A stretch of 64,000 nt of DNA, taken from assembly GCA_016718265.1 (NCBI GenBank), contig JADKDZ010000029.1, forward strand, positions 236,767 through 300,766, given 5' to 3'. The position numbers and the translations under genes were made by a program. This DNA comes from Uliginosibacterium sp. (GTDB lineage: Bacteria; Pseudomonadota; Gammaproteobacteria; Burkholderiales; Rhodocyclaceae). Every line of letters starts with the position of its first letter. The stretch's first letter is position 1. Below are positions 43,742 to 53,669 of the stretch, in pieces. The notes beneath the pieces are model-generated. The model ran no database searches. It saw only the letters and a program-made list of their open reading frames with translations, and had not been told where the DNA came from.

Positions 43742-44581
43742 ATGAACAGTCCACCGCAATTCAGCATTGAGTTCTTCCCACCGGCTACGCCGGAGGGCAT
43801 CGAGAAATTGCGCGCCGTCCGCGAGCAGCTTTCCCTTCTCAAACCACAGTTTTTCTCTGTCACCTATGGCGCCGGCGGTTCTACGCGTGATCGCACGCTG
43901 CAGGTTGTACGCGAGATCCGCGAAGCCGGGCTGGATGCAGCCCCCCACCTGTCCTGTATCGGCGCGACGCAGGCCAGCATTCGAGAACACTTGCAAGATT
44001 TCCGCAACATCGGCGTCAAGCGCATCGTCGCCTTGCGGGGCGATCTGCCCTCGGGGATGGCAGACCCAGGCGAATTTCGCTACGCCAATGAATTGGTTGC
44101 GTTCATCCGCGCCGAGACAGGCAGCGAGTTCACGCTTGAAGTCGCTGCCTATCCCGAAGTGCACCCGCAAGCCCGACATTTCGCCGCAGATCTGGCGGCA
44201 TTTGTCCGCAAAGTCGATGCGGGTGCGGATGCCGCGATTACGCAGTACTTCTACAATGCCGACGCCTATTTCTATTTTGTTGAGGCTGCGCGCAAGGCAG
44301 GCGTGAGCGTGCCCATCGTGCCAGGCATCATGCCGATAGCCAGCTACACCAAACTGGCGCGTTTCTCGGAGAGCTGTGGCGCCGAAATTCCGCAGTGGAT
44401 GCGGCGAAAATTCGAAGGCTTTGGTGACGATGCTGAAAGCGTTCGTGCCTTTGGGCTGGAAGTCGTCACTAAGCTCTGCGAGCGCTTGATTGCGGGCGGC
44501 GCGCCAAGCCTGCACTTCTACTCCCTGAATCAGGCGGGCCTGACCAGCAGCCTGGTCAATAATCTGAAGCTTCAGGCATGA
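43742..44581 (+). CDS. metF: Methylenetetrahydrofolate reductase
   Basis: 279 residues: IEFFPPATPEGIEKL, VTYGAGGSTRDRTL, HLSCIGAT, KRIVALRGDLP, FYNADAYFYF and the end LHFYSLNQAGLT are typical of MetF. It makes 5-methyl-THF for methionine synthesis from the homocysteine released by AhcY, so the two genes form one methyl-cycle unit under the riboswitch. Confidence 0.95.
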   Translation: MNSPPQFSIEFFPPATPEGIEKLRAVREQLSLLKPQFFSVTYGAGGSTRDRTLQVVREIREAGLDAAPHLSCIGATQASIREHLQDFRNIGVKRIVALRGDLPSGMADPGEFRYANELVAFIRAETGSEFTLEVAAYPEVHPQARHFAADLAAFVRKVDAGADAAITQYFYNADAYFYFVEAARKAGVSVPIVPGIMPIASYTKLARFSESCGAEIPQWMRRKFEGFGDDAESVRAFGLEVVTKLCERLIAGGAPSLHFYSLNQAGLTSSLVNNLKLQA

Positions 44582-44633
44582 GCTATCCGGCTTGCACTAT
44601 CGCAAGCTTGTCTCTATAATATTGCTCTCTGTT

Positions 44634-44709
44634 GGCCTGGTAGCTCAGTTGGTAGAGCAGCGGATTGAAAATCCGCGTGTCGGTGGTTCGATTCCGCCCC
44701 AGGCCACCA
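44634..44709 (+). tRNA. tRNA-Phe (GAA)
   Basis: Full cloverleaf: acceptor GGCCTGG/CCAGGCC, D-loop AGCTCAGTTGGTAGAGC, anticodon GAA at 44667-44669, T-loop TTCGATT, encoded CCA at 44707-44709. 76 bases. Confidence 0.97.
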
Positions 44710-44718
44710 CCAAATTCG

Positions 44719-44753
44719 AGCCGGCTCGTGCGTTATGCAGGAGCCGGCTTTTT
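44719..44753 (+). terminator. Terminator after tRNA-Phe
   Basis: AGCCGGCTC and GAGCCGGCT pair over a 13-base loop, followed by five T. Confidence 0.8.
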
Positions 44754-44811
44754 CATGCCTGCAGATACTTGAGCCGAGTGGCGCCAAGTTTTGGTGCGCC
44801 GCGCCAAAAGC

Positions 44812-44840
44812 AAAAAAGCCTGACTCGTCAGAGCCAGGCT
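44812..44840 (-). terminator. Terminator of the minus-strand tRNA-Lys pair
   Basis: AGCCTG / CAGGCT stem, followed on the minus strand by six U (A-run 44812-44817). Confidence 0.7.
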
Positions 44841-44877
44841 TTCACTTGCAAGCACTTGTTTCACAAGCACTAAATTT

Positions 44878-44953
<76 letters not shown>

Positions 44954-44977
44954 AAAATCATTACTATGGCAATCCGG

Positions 44978-45053
44978 TGGTAGGCCGTGCGGGACTCGAA
45001 CCTGCGACCAACGGATTAAAAGTCCGCTGCTCTACCAACTGAGCTAACGACCC
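44978..45053 (-). tRNA. tRNA-Lys (TTT)
   Basis: Minus-strand cloverleaf, 76 bases: acceptor GGGTCGT/ACGGCCT, anticodon loop CTTTTAA with anticodon TTT, T-loop TTCGAGT, encoded CCA. It precedes tRNA-Lys(CTT) by 24 bases, so the two are likely cotranscribed. Confidence 0.95.
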
Positions 45054-45137
45054 GCCGGGAACCGAGCTGCGCATTCTAGTGAGCCTTCTCCACCCCGTCA
45101 ACAGGGCGGAACAAATTTTCCCCTCAGATTGTCGTCT

Positions 45138-47117
45138 TCAGCGTTTCTGCAGCATGGCGGCGAGACTCGCGAGCCGTGCCTTTCCTTCTTCCTTGCTGAC
45201 GACGGGTGCATCCTTCCCGTTACGTTTGAGTCCATCACCCAGCTCTTCGATGAACCTCGAGGGTTCCATGCTGCAGATCTCACCGGCGTTCTTGCGGCGC
45301 TCGCTCCAGGTAATGCTCAAGCTTCGCTGAGCGCGCGTTACGCCGACATACATCAGGCGTCGTTCTTCCTCTACCTTGTCTTCGTCAATGCTGCTCTGGT
45401 GCGGGAGGAGTCCTTCCTCGACACCGACAAGAAACACGTGGGGAAACTCGAGACCTTTCGAGGCGTGAAGGGTAGCGAGCTGCACGGCGTCGATATCTTC
45501 CTCATCGTTGTCCAGCATGTTGATCAGGGCGATGGTCTGGGTGAGTTCCAGAAGATTCTTGTTGTCTTCTTCGCCTTTCCTGCTGAGCCAGTCGATAAAG
45601 TCGCGAACGTTGCTGGACTTGAGTTCGGCTTCGCGCACATCGCAGCTTTCCAGCAGCCAGGCCTCATAGCCGATTGCACTCAGAAGTTCATTCAACAAGC
45701 GACCGGCCGGTTCGCGTGTGGCGCGGTGCTCAAGCTGGTGGATGAAACGGGTGAAGTTTCGCAGCGTTTCCAGCTGACGCGCGGGTAAATGCTCGGTCAC
45801 GCCTTCTTCGGATGCTGCGGCAAAAAGGCTGATATGGCGGGCGCCGGCATAGCGCCCGAGCGCTTCGAGCGTTGCGGCACCGATGCCACGGCGCGGCGTG
45901 GTAACCGCACGAATGAAGGCCAAGTCGTCGTCTCCGTTGGCAATCAAGCGCAGGTAGCTGAGCAGATCGCGGATTTCTGTGCGCTCGAAGAAACTTTGGC
46001 CACCCGAGAGTACGTAGGGGATTTTATGGTTGCGCAACTGCTGCTCGAAGAGCCGGGCCTGATGGTTGCCGCGGTAAAGAATGGCGTAATCGCGAAAATG
46101 GCTGCGGGTTTCAAAGCGGTGCGTTGAAATCCGCATGGCGACCAACTCCGCTTCGTGCTCGGGATTCCGGGCGGCAATGACGCTGATCGGTTCGCCCAAG
46201 CCGTGATCCGACCACAGTTTTTTCTCGAACAATTTGGCATTGTTGGCGATCAAGGTATTTGCTGCGTTCAGGATGCGGTTGGACGAACGATAGTTCTGCT
46301 CAAGTTTGATGACCTTGAGACGGGGATAGTCTTGCTGCAGCAGACTCAGGTTTTCGACGTCAGCGCCACGCCACGCGTAGATGGCTTGATCGTCATCCCC
46401 CACCGCGGTAAAGGCGCCGCGCACACCTGCAAGCTGCCGCAGCAGCCGGTACTGTGCCCGGTTGGTGTCCTGATACTCGTCGATGAGCAGGTAACGCAAT
46501 TTGTTTTGCCAGCGTTCCTGTGCGTCGGGGTGCTCATCAAAAAGGCGCACGGGCAGGGCAATCAGATCGTCGAAGTCGACGCCCTGATAGGCGCGCAAGG
46601 TCTGTTCATAGGCGGGATAAAGCTTGGCAGCCGCCTGGCTGGACTCGTCTTTGACCAGTTTTTCAGCCTCGGCGGGGGGAATCAATGCGTTTTTCCAGCC
46701 GGAGATCGTCCACTGAATTGCCTTCAGTGTTGCCTTGTCGGTGCTCCCGGCGAGTTCAGCCAGAATCTGGTGGATGTCACTGGTGTCGAGGATGGAGAAC
46801 TGCGGCTTGAGCCCGACCAGCTTTGCCTCTTGCCGGATGATGCGGACACCCAGCGCGTGAAAAGTGCACACGGTCAAGTGCTTGCTCTGGGCGCTGTCGA
46901 GCAGTTTGCCCACACGTTCCCGCATCTCGCGGGCAGCCTTGTTCGTGAACGTGATCGCCGCGATGTTGCGCGTATCCAGACCGCACTGCTGAACCATCCA
47001 CGCGATTTTCTGTGTGATGACCCGTGTTTTTCCGCTCCCGGCACCCGCAAGCACCAGACAGGGGCCGTCCAGGTACTTGACGGCTTCGCGCTGAGGGGAA
47101 TTCAAGTGGGACAACAT
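45138..47117 (-). CDS. rep: ATP-dependent DNA helicase Rep
   Basis: 659 residues of the UvrD/Rep superfamily 1A: Q motif NSPQREAV, Walker A AGAGSGKTRV, motif II LLIDEYQDTN, motif III AVGDDDQAIYAWRGA, motif IV LEQNYRS, motif V ATLHASKGLEF, motif VI VGVTRAQRSL. Length and EYQDTN variant fit Rep. It moves 3' to 5' on DNA and clears roadblocks at replication forks. Confidence 0.94.
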   Translation of the reverse strand: MLSHLNSPQREAVKYLDGPCLVLAGAGSGKTRVITQKIAWMVQQCGLDTRNIAAITFTNKAAREMRERVGKLLDSAQSKHLTVCTFHALGVRIIRQEAKLVGLKPQFSILDTSDIHQILAELAGSTDKATLKAIQWTISGWKNALIPPAEAEKLVKDESSQAAAKLYPAYEQTLRAYQGVDFDDLIALPVRLFDEHPDAQERWQNKLRYLLIDEYQDTNRAQYRLLRQLAGVRGAFTAVGDDDQAIYAWRGADVENLSLLQQDYPRLKVIKLEQNYRSSNRILNAANTLIANNAKLFEKKLWSDHGLGEPISVIAARNPEHEAELVAMRISTHRFETRSHFRDYAILYRGNHQARLFEQQLRNHKIPYVLSGGQSFFERTEIRDLLSYLRLIANGDDDLAFIRAVTTPRRGIGAATLEALGRYAGARHISLFAAASEEGVTEHLPARQLETLRNFTRFIHQLEHRATREPAGRLLNELLSAIGYEAWLLESCDVREAELKSSNVRDFIDWLSRKGEEDNKNLLELTQTIALINMLDNDEEDIDAVQLATLHASKGLEFPHVFLVGVEEGLLPHQSSIDEDKVEEERRLMYVGVTRAQRSLSITWSERRKNAGEICSMEPSRFIEELGDGLKRNGKDAPVVSKEEGKARLASLAAMLQKR

Positions 47118-47337
47118 GGTGAGGGCGCTTCAGCAGGCAGTGGGCACACATATTACCCGAGCTTGTGGCGAAGGCTTCGCGCCTCTGGGCGCGGGTAGCA
47201 CAACCCCTTGTTTCGTGCAACGACCCCTCAGGCCGTAGAGGCCGGAGGGCGAAATGAAGGAAGATAGCAGCCTGTTAAAGGCTATCCTGTTCTCATTGCG
47301 TCTGCAGTGATGTCCTTTCTTGTCTGGAGTCTTCTTC

Positions 47338-49528
47338 TTGAAGCACCGCAACACGCTCCCCGTCATCGGCGTTCTGATAAGCGACATCGAGAGCTCTTAT
47401 CAGGAGCGCTTCTTTGACGAGCTGCGCAGGCAGTCAGACCTCCTTGGAATCAAGCCGCTCATCTACTCAGGCACTGTGGTGGGTACGCCAACCTGGTTTG
47501 AGCGGCAGATGAACATGGCCTATCACCTCGCCGATGGCCGCCACCTCGATGGGGTGTTGTCGGTCACTGCGACCTTCATGCGTGACCAGACCGAATCCAT
47601 CGTCCATAAATTTCTGGGCAAATTTGCACCTCTGCCGCGCGTCAGCGTTACGGCTGCACTTAACGACATTCCCAGCGTCTTGATTGACAATGCCGGCGGA
47701 TTTCGGGCGATGCTGGAACACCTCGTTTCACGTTCATGCCTACCGTGATTTCGCCTTCCTCAGTGGACCGGCCGGAAGCTACGACGCGCAGCAGCGCTTG
47801 AAAGTCTTTCGTTCCGTCATGGTAGAGAACGCGATCCGGGTCGACCCTCGTCTGATTCAGGATGGCGAGTTCTACTACTACAGCGCACGGGCTGCGGCGG
47901 AGCGTATTTTGTCCTCTGGCTTGCCTGTGCGTGTGATCGTCGCGGCGAACGATGAAATGGCCATGGCAGCGATCGCTGTCGCCTCCACCCGGGGCATCCG
48001 GGTCCCGGAAGAACTGGCAGTGGTGGGCGTCGATAACCTCCATACCCACGTGGCTGGCCTGGGGCTGACGACCGTCAACACGGCGCTCGACAAGCAGTTG
48101 AGTACCGGGTTGAGATGTTTGCTCGACCAGATGGCCGGCCTCGCTGTCCCGCCACTCAGTTTCGTACCGTCACAGCCCGTCTTTCGCCAAAGCTGTGGCT
48201 GCATGCTTGAGCCTGGCCAGCCACTTGGCCGTGATCTTGGCTGGGCGGAACGGGAATCTGCCGTTCTGGATGGTCTGGCGTTGAGCGAAGCAGACCGTCC
48301 GCGCTTTGAACGTTACATGCAGCTCTGCCTCGACGCGCTGTCATCGGAGGCCCCGCGCGCGCTTGAGCGAGCTGTCGCGGACATCGCGCGTGAGTGCTTT
48401 GGGCTCGGCGACAGTGTGATGGTCCTGCAATCCTTGCTTTTGGGGATACAGACGCACCTGATTGATCCCGACGTCTTGTCTCCGCACGATCACTGGCGGA
48501 TCGGTCTGCAATTCAGTCACGCACAAGTCTCGCTGCTCAAAGCCAAGACGATGCACGCTGTCGTGCTGGGCGAGCGAATTGGCATCACCGGGGGCTCGAT
48601 CAATCACCTCAAGCGCCAACTGCTTTCCTTCGAGATTCACCAGCAGATGGCAAACTTGCCCGCCTTGCTGGGGCAGTTCGGAATCAAAACCTGCATCATT
48701 GCGTTCTACGAAGACCAGGGCTACTTCAATACCTCGAACGACTACCTCCTGCCTGCAAAAGCCCAGCTTGTGGCCTGTCTGATTGATGGCAAGCGCCACA
48801 ATGACCAGCTGTGGCGCCCCTTCGACACCGCAGTGCTTCTGCCGGAAGAAGTCTGGACGCTCACAGGCAAGCAGGCCTTGATCGTGGCGCCTGCCTTTCA
48901 GCAAGCGGGTCACTACGGCTATATCGTATTTGGTCCCGAGCGCCCGATCGGCATCAGTCTTGAGAGTGTCCGGGAGGCGATTGCCAGCGCACTGATCGGC
49001 TCGCTGCTCGTCGAGGAAATCGGACGTGTACGCGACTACCTCGACAAGACGCAACATCCGCTCGCGCGAACCAGTCGGAGCATCGAACAAATCAGCAGCC
49101 ATGACCCGCTGTCAGGTTTGCTCAATCGCCAGGGTTTCATCGAGGAAGCCACGCTCCGCCTGAAGCGTAGTGATCTGAATCGCCACCTCTTGATTCACGC
49201 CTGGATTCAGGGCCTCGAAGCTGTTGAAGCGGAATTGGGGCAATTCGAAGTTGCCCTAGCCATCAACGAATCTGCGCGGGTCTTCGCAAGCATGCTGCGT
49301 GCGACCGACCTGGTGGGGCGCGCCGAACCGAACCATTTCGTCGCCCTGTGCTCGGATGCCGATGCCCGCTTCGTCAGCGAACTGGAGAAGCGTCTGATCA
49401 AAGCGTTTGAGAGCTTTAATCTTCAGTCGAACCTGCTCTACAAAATCCACTGTGCGTTGCGCTTCGAAGCTGTTCAACCGGATAGCAGTCTGGCACTCAT
49501 GGTGTCGTCAGCCGACCCCGGCGCCTGA
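47338..49528 (+). pseudogene. LacI-type sugar-binding sensor fused to degenerate GGDEF domain, one frameshift
   Basis: About 730 residues if the frame is restored. TTG at 47338 is the best start (GGAG eight bases upstream). The N-terminal half is a periplasmic-binding-protein fold of LacI type (TLPVIGVLISDIES, DGVLSVTAT, then YRDFAFLSGP, VIVAANDEMAMAAI, ELAVVGVDN) but without a DNA-binding helix-turn-helix and without signal peptide. The C-terminal part begins HDPLSGLLNRQGF like GGDEF domains, but the active site reads GRAEPNHF, so it should not make c-di-GMP. One extra T near 47731 breaks the frame. Probably a cytoplasmic sensor of unknown ligand. Its 3' end overlaps the convergent flavoprotein gene by 55 bases. 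Confidence 0.75.
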
Positions 49529-50784
49529 GCCACGCTCGCCAACCAGTCCAGAACGCCGTCTCCGGCGGCCCGGCCGGTTGCCATGCAGGCGGTCAGCAGA
49601 TAGCCACCGGTTGGCGCATCCCAGTCCAGCATTTCACCCGCGCAAAATATGCCGGGCATATTCTTGACCATCAAGTGCTCATCAAGCGCCTCGAACCGCA
49701 CACCGCCAGCGGTACTGATCGCTTCGTCAATCGGGCGCATGGCATGAAATACGACGGGCAGGGCCTTGATCCTCGCGGCGAGCGCGCGTGGATCGGCATA
49801 GATTTCCGCGGAGCAGGCTTCACGTAGCAAACCGGCCTTGACGCCTTTCAGCCCAATCTGGTTCTGCAGATGGCTCGCCATCGAACGCGCCCCGCGTCCC
49901 TTCGCGATCTGATCGGCCAGCCAGCTTGCGGTGCGCTCCGGCATTAAGTCCAGCCAGACGGTAGCGCGGCCCTCTCGCAGCCACTGCTGACGCAAGCCGC
50001 CGCTCAAGGCGTAGATCAAGCCACCTTCCAGACCTGTGTCGCTGATCAGGCATTCCCCGCGCCTCGCGCTGCCTGTTTCTTTCTCGTCGCCGTACCATGC
50101 GGCGACATTCTTGATGGCCGCCCCGGCAAAACGTTCGCGAAAATGCGTCGACCACGTCGTGTCGAAGCCGCAGTTGCTGGGCAGCAAAGGTGCCACGCTT
50201 ACCCCTGCCGCCTGCAGCGTTGGCATCCAGGCACCGTCTGATCCCAAGCGAGCCCAGCTTCCCCCACCCATGGCCAGTACCAGTGCCGCGCAGTGCTGTG
50301 AATGCGGCCCATCGGGTGTGGTCAGTTCAACTTTCCATCCGCCGGGAGCCGCCTGAAACCCTTGCCAGCGGTGACGAACATGTAGTTGCACGCCCTGCGC
50401 ACGCAGGCGCTGCAGCCAGCTTCTGAGCAGTGGTGCGGCCTTCATGCCTGCCGGGAACACCCGTCCCGATGTGCCCACGAAGGTCTCCACACCCAAGTCG
50501 CGTGCCCACGCACGCAGGGCGTCCGGGCCGAACGCCCGGATGTACGGCTCAAGCAGAATCTGCCGATCGCCATACCGCGCCAGAAATGTCGTCAGGGGCT
50601 CGGAATGTGTCATGTTCAAGCCCCCTTTGCCCGCAAGCAGAAACTTGCGTCCGGGGGAAGGCATGGCATCAAAGACCTTGACCTTGAGGCCTGCCCGACT
50701 CATGACCTCGGCTGCGCTCAGGCCAGCAGGGCCACCGCCGATTACCGCCACGGTCAGGCCGTCTGCGATGGGGTCTGGAGACAT
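49474..50784 (-). CDS. TIGR03862/HI0933-family flavoprotein
   Basis: 436 residues: FAD-binding GGGPAGLSAAEVMSRAG, then MPSPGRKFLLAGKGGLNMTH (the family signature), TSGRVFPAGMKAAPLL, LALGGGSWARLGSDGAW-like region and GEMLDWDAPTGGYLLTAC at the end. An NAD(P)/FAD-dependent oxidoreductase whose substrate is unknown. Overlaps the sensor gene tail-to-tail. Confidence 0.88.
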   Translation of the reverse strand: MSPDPIADGLTVAVIGGGPAGLSAAEVMSRAGLKVKVFDAMPSPGRKFLLAGKGGLNMTHSEPLTTFLARYGDRQILLEPYIRAFGPDALRAWARDLGVETFVGTSGRVFPAGMKAAPLLRSWLQRLRAQGVQLHVRHRWQGFQAAPGGWKVELTTPDGPHSQHCAALVLAMGGGSWARLGSDGAWMPTLQAAGVSVAPLLPSNCGFDTTWSTHFRERFAGAAIKNVAAWYGDEKETGSARRGECLISDTGLEGGLIYALSGGLRQQWLREGRATVWLDLMPERTASWLADQIAKGRGARSMASHLQNQIGLKGVKAGLLREACSAEIYADPRALAARIKALPVVFHAMRPIDEAISTAGGVRFEALDEHLMVKNMPGIFCAGEMLDWDAPTGGYLLTACMATGRAAGDGVLDWLASVAQAPGSADDTMSARLLSG

Positions 50785-51226
50785 ATGGGCGATTCACCTA
50801 GGATTTCGGGTGCGACATCCTAGTCGATTTCAGTCGCAGCTTTCATTCGGCATCGCTGCCAAGGCTGAAGGACGGGCGCTTCCGCATTATCACCAATGAA
50901 CTAAAATCGTGCACCACAGCAAACAGCCCAACTTGGTGCAAGTATCTGTTCGCTATAGCTTGTTGCGACTTCCTTGAGCACAGTAACGCTTGTTTTGCTA
51001 TGCAGCAAGAAAGCCGGATTTAAGCCGCGCCGACTTGATGTATGCGGTGTCTTTTGACCGGCGTCTCTGACACAATACTGTGCCCGAATTAGGGTAAGCC
51101 CTAGGGTTGTGCCCGCCCGACATATGCTGACCGGTCGTGGGAATGCGGTTTCCACGTCCTGGCTGCCTTGCCCGCGGTGCAACCTGATCGCATGCCTAAT
51201 CTCTCTGCGTCAGAAGACCGAACATC
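50785..51226. other. Intergenic region between flavoprotein gene and pta
   Basis: 442 bases with no gene recognised. The right end holds a promoter candidate and a short inverted repeat TAGGG-taag-CCCTA (51090-51103). Confidence 0.45.
51054..51081 (+). promoter_or_regulatory. Candidate sigma-70 promoter of pta
   Basis: TTGACC, 16 bases, TACTGT. The -35 is good, the -10 weak. It lies about 145 bases before the pta start codon. Confidence 0.35.
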
Positions 51227-52962
51227 ATGCAAACGTTTTTTCTTGCCCCCACCCGCCAGAACGTTGGTCTTACCTCCGTTGCGCTTGGCGTGGTTCGTGC
51301 CCTGCAACGGCAAGGCTTGCGCGTGGGCTTCTCAAAGCCTGTTGCACAGGATGATTCCGCCAGTGAGCGTTCGATTCACTTTGCGCGGGAGATCTGCCAG
51401 GTCAATTGTCCCAACGCCTTGTCGATGACACAGGTGGTCTCGCGCATTTCAGCTGGCGAGATCGACGAGTTGCTCGAAGACATCGTCAGCCTGTGCATGA
51501 CAGCGGCGCAGGGTGCTGACGTGCTGGTCATCGAAGGCCTGCACACCGATGCGAGTTTCTCGTTTACCACGCGTCTGAATGCGGATATCGCGCGCAGTCT
51601 GCAGGCTGAAATGGTATTGGTCGCCGGTGCGCAGGAAGAAAACCCCGCGGCAGAAGTGAAGCTGACGGCATCTCAATTCCGTGGCTCGGGGTGCAATATT
51701 GCCGGCGCCATCCTGAACAAAGCGCCGATTGATTTTGACGAAGTGGCTGCGCAGACAGCCATGGGGTCGGTGTCCTTATGGGGCGTGATTCGTAACAATC
51801 CCGCCTTGCTGGCGCCGCGGACGCTTGATGTCGCACGCCACCTGAAGGCTGAAATCGTGGTGGAGGGCGAGATCAGGAGTCGCCGCGTGCTGGAGACCGT
51901 CGTGACCGGGCGCTCGGTGACGGAAGTGATCTGCCGCTTGGCACCGTGTGCGCTGGTGGTGAGCTCCGGCGATCGCGATGACATCATGATCGCCACCGCC
52001 TTGGCTGCGTCCAAGGGCATCCAGCTGGCAGGGCTTCTGCTGACCCATTCCACCTCGATTGACCCACGCATCTGGGATCTGGCCTCCAACGCGTTTGATT
52101 CCGGTCTGCCGATCTTGCGCGTACCGCTCGACAGTTTCGCGACGGCTGCCAGCATCAGCCGGGTTTCCCAGGCGGTCGCGGCAGACGACTATGAGCGCAT
52201 GAATGCTGTGCTGGACGCTGCGGCCGAGCAACTGTCCTCGGATGCGCGGGGCTTACGCCTGGCCAGGCGCGCGAGCAACTGACCGATGCCGTGGTGCTCG
52301 GCACGATGATGCTGGCCATGGATACCGTCGACGGTTTGGTCTCTGGCGCCGTTCATACCACCGCAAGTACGGTACGGCCCGCTCTGCAACTCATCAAGAC
52401 CGCGCCCGGCTCATCGATCGTGTCCTCGGTCTTCTTCATGCTGATGCCCGATCAAGTGCTGGTCTATGGCGACTGTGCAATCAACCCTGATCCCAATGCG
52501 ACTGAACTCGCCGAGATTGCCTTGCAGAGCGCCAGCTCCGCGACGGCGTTCGGGATTGATCCAAAAGTGGCCATGATCAGCTACTCGACCGGCTCGTCGG
52601 GTACGGGCGTCGATGTTGACAAGGTTCGTGAAGCGACAGAACTGGCCCGCGCCAAGAAGCCTGATCTGTTGATTGACGGGCCCCTGCAATACGACGCAGC
52701 AACGGTGGCCGATGTGGCGCGCCAGAAAGCGCCGGGCTCGCAAGTGGCCGGTCAGGCGACGGTCTTCGTGTTCCCGGATCTGAACACCGGCAATACCACC
52801 TATAAGGCGGTACAACGCAGTGCCAAGGTGGTATCGGTTGGCCCGATGCTGCAAGGCTTGCGCAAGCCTGTGAATGATCTTTCGCGTGGCGCCCTGGTCG
52901 ACGACATTGTCTTCACGATCGCGCTCACGGCGATTCAGGCCGATACGATGAAGCAGACCTGA
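51227..52962 (+). pseudogene. pta: Phosphate acetyltransferase with internal deletion and frame change
   Basis: The first 340 or so codons are the long N-terminal part of Pta: P-loop-like FLAPTRQNVGLTSVALGVVR, then the DRTGG-like domain. The C-terminal catalytic part from 52291 on is very well conserved (VDGLVSGAVHTTASTVRP, STGSSGTGVDVDKVREA, GPLQYDAATVADVA, GNTTYKAVQRSAK). Between them about 100 codons of the acetyltransferase domain that include LPEGDEPRT in other Ptas are missing: the sequence jumps near 52250 from AAEQLSSDA to GLTPGQAREQL in another frame. Either a real 0.3-kb deletion that inactivates the enzyme, or a joining error. Pta makes acetyl phosphate from acetyl-CoA. Confidence 0.85.
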
Positions 52963-52990
52963 AACACGAAGACGACGCGACGCTGCTAAC

Positions 52991-53021
52991 ACAAAAGCCC
53001 TTTTAAACAAAGGGCTTTTGT
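52991..53021 (+). terminator. Terminator after pta
   Basis: ACAAAAGCCCTTT / AAAGGGCTTTTGT, a perfect 13-bp stem with a 5-base loop. Confidence 0.85.
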
Positions 53022-53084
53022 CATTTTGGGATTTGCACGCCGCTTGCTAGGATGTACCTGCCCCCGCCATCCGAACTGCCTGCC

Positions 53085-53664
53085 ATGCTCAAGATTCTCG
53101 TCATCGACGAAGTTCAGGAACGCGCCCTCGAAATCTGCGAAGCCCTGACGCGCGCGGGTCATATGGTCGCTGCCGTTCTGCCAGACGCGCTCGACCTGCA
53201 CCGCAAGGTAGAACAGATCCGCCCTGACGTCATCCCTGGTCAACACCGAGTCGCCCAGCCGTGACACGCTTGAGAACCTTGCCGTCCTGGATAGAAGTCT
53301 GCCGCATCCGGTCCTGATGTTTGCAGAAGACGATGCCGATGACCTGATTCGCCAGGCCATGCGCTGCGGCGTGTCGTCCTACGTCGTTGACGGGTTGGCT
53401 CCCACCCGGCTGGCGGGCTTGCTCAAGGTCGCCATGGCGCGGTTCGAGGAGTACCAGGCGCTGCGACGTGAGCGTGACGAAGCGCACCGCAAACTCACTG
53501 AGCGCGTCAGTATCGATAAAGCCAAGGGGGTGTTGATGCAGGCCCGGGGTATGACTGAGGACGAGGCCTACCACGCCTTGCGCAAGCTGGCCATGGAGCG
53601 CGGCCGCAAGCTCGGCGAAGTCGCGGAAGAGGTGCTCGCCAGCTCCCGTCTGTTGCTGGGCTGA
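53085..53664 (+). pseudogene. nasT: ANTAR-domain antiterminator NasT, one frameshift
   Basis: About 192 residues if restored. Receiver-like N-terminal half (MLKILVIDEVQERALEICEA, then NTESPSRDTLENL, CGVSSYVVDGL) and C-terminal ANTAR domain (DKAKGVLMQARGMTEDEAYH, ALRKLAMERGRKLGEVAEEV). ANTAR proteins bind tandem hexaloop hairpins and prevent termination; NasT does so at nitrate assimilation leaders. One extra C near 53233 (CCC before TGGTCAACAC) breaks the frame. The matching leader RNA lies 1.5 kb downstream, before nrtA. No nasS is seen next to it. Confidence 0.88.
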
Positions 53665-53669
53665 AGATC

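Noticed and set aside
41873..44515. Minus-strand open frame of 880 codons across ahcY and metF
   Set aside because: Shadow of ahcY/metF and of the SAH riboswitch; all three have strong independent support on the plus strand.
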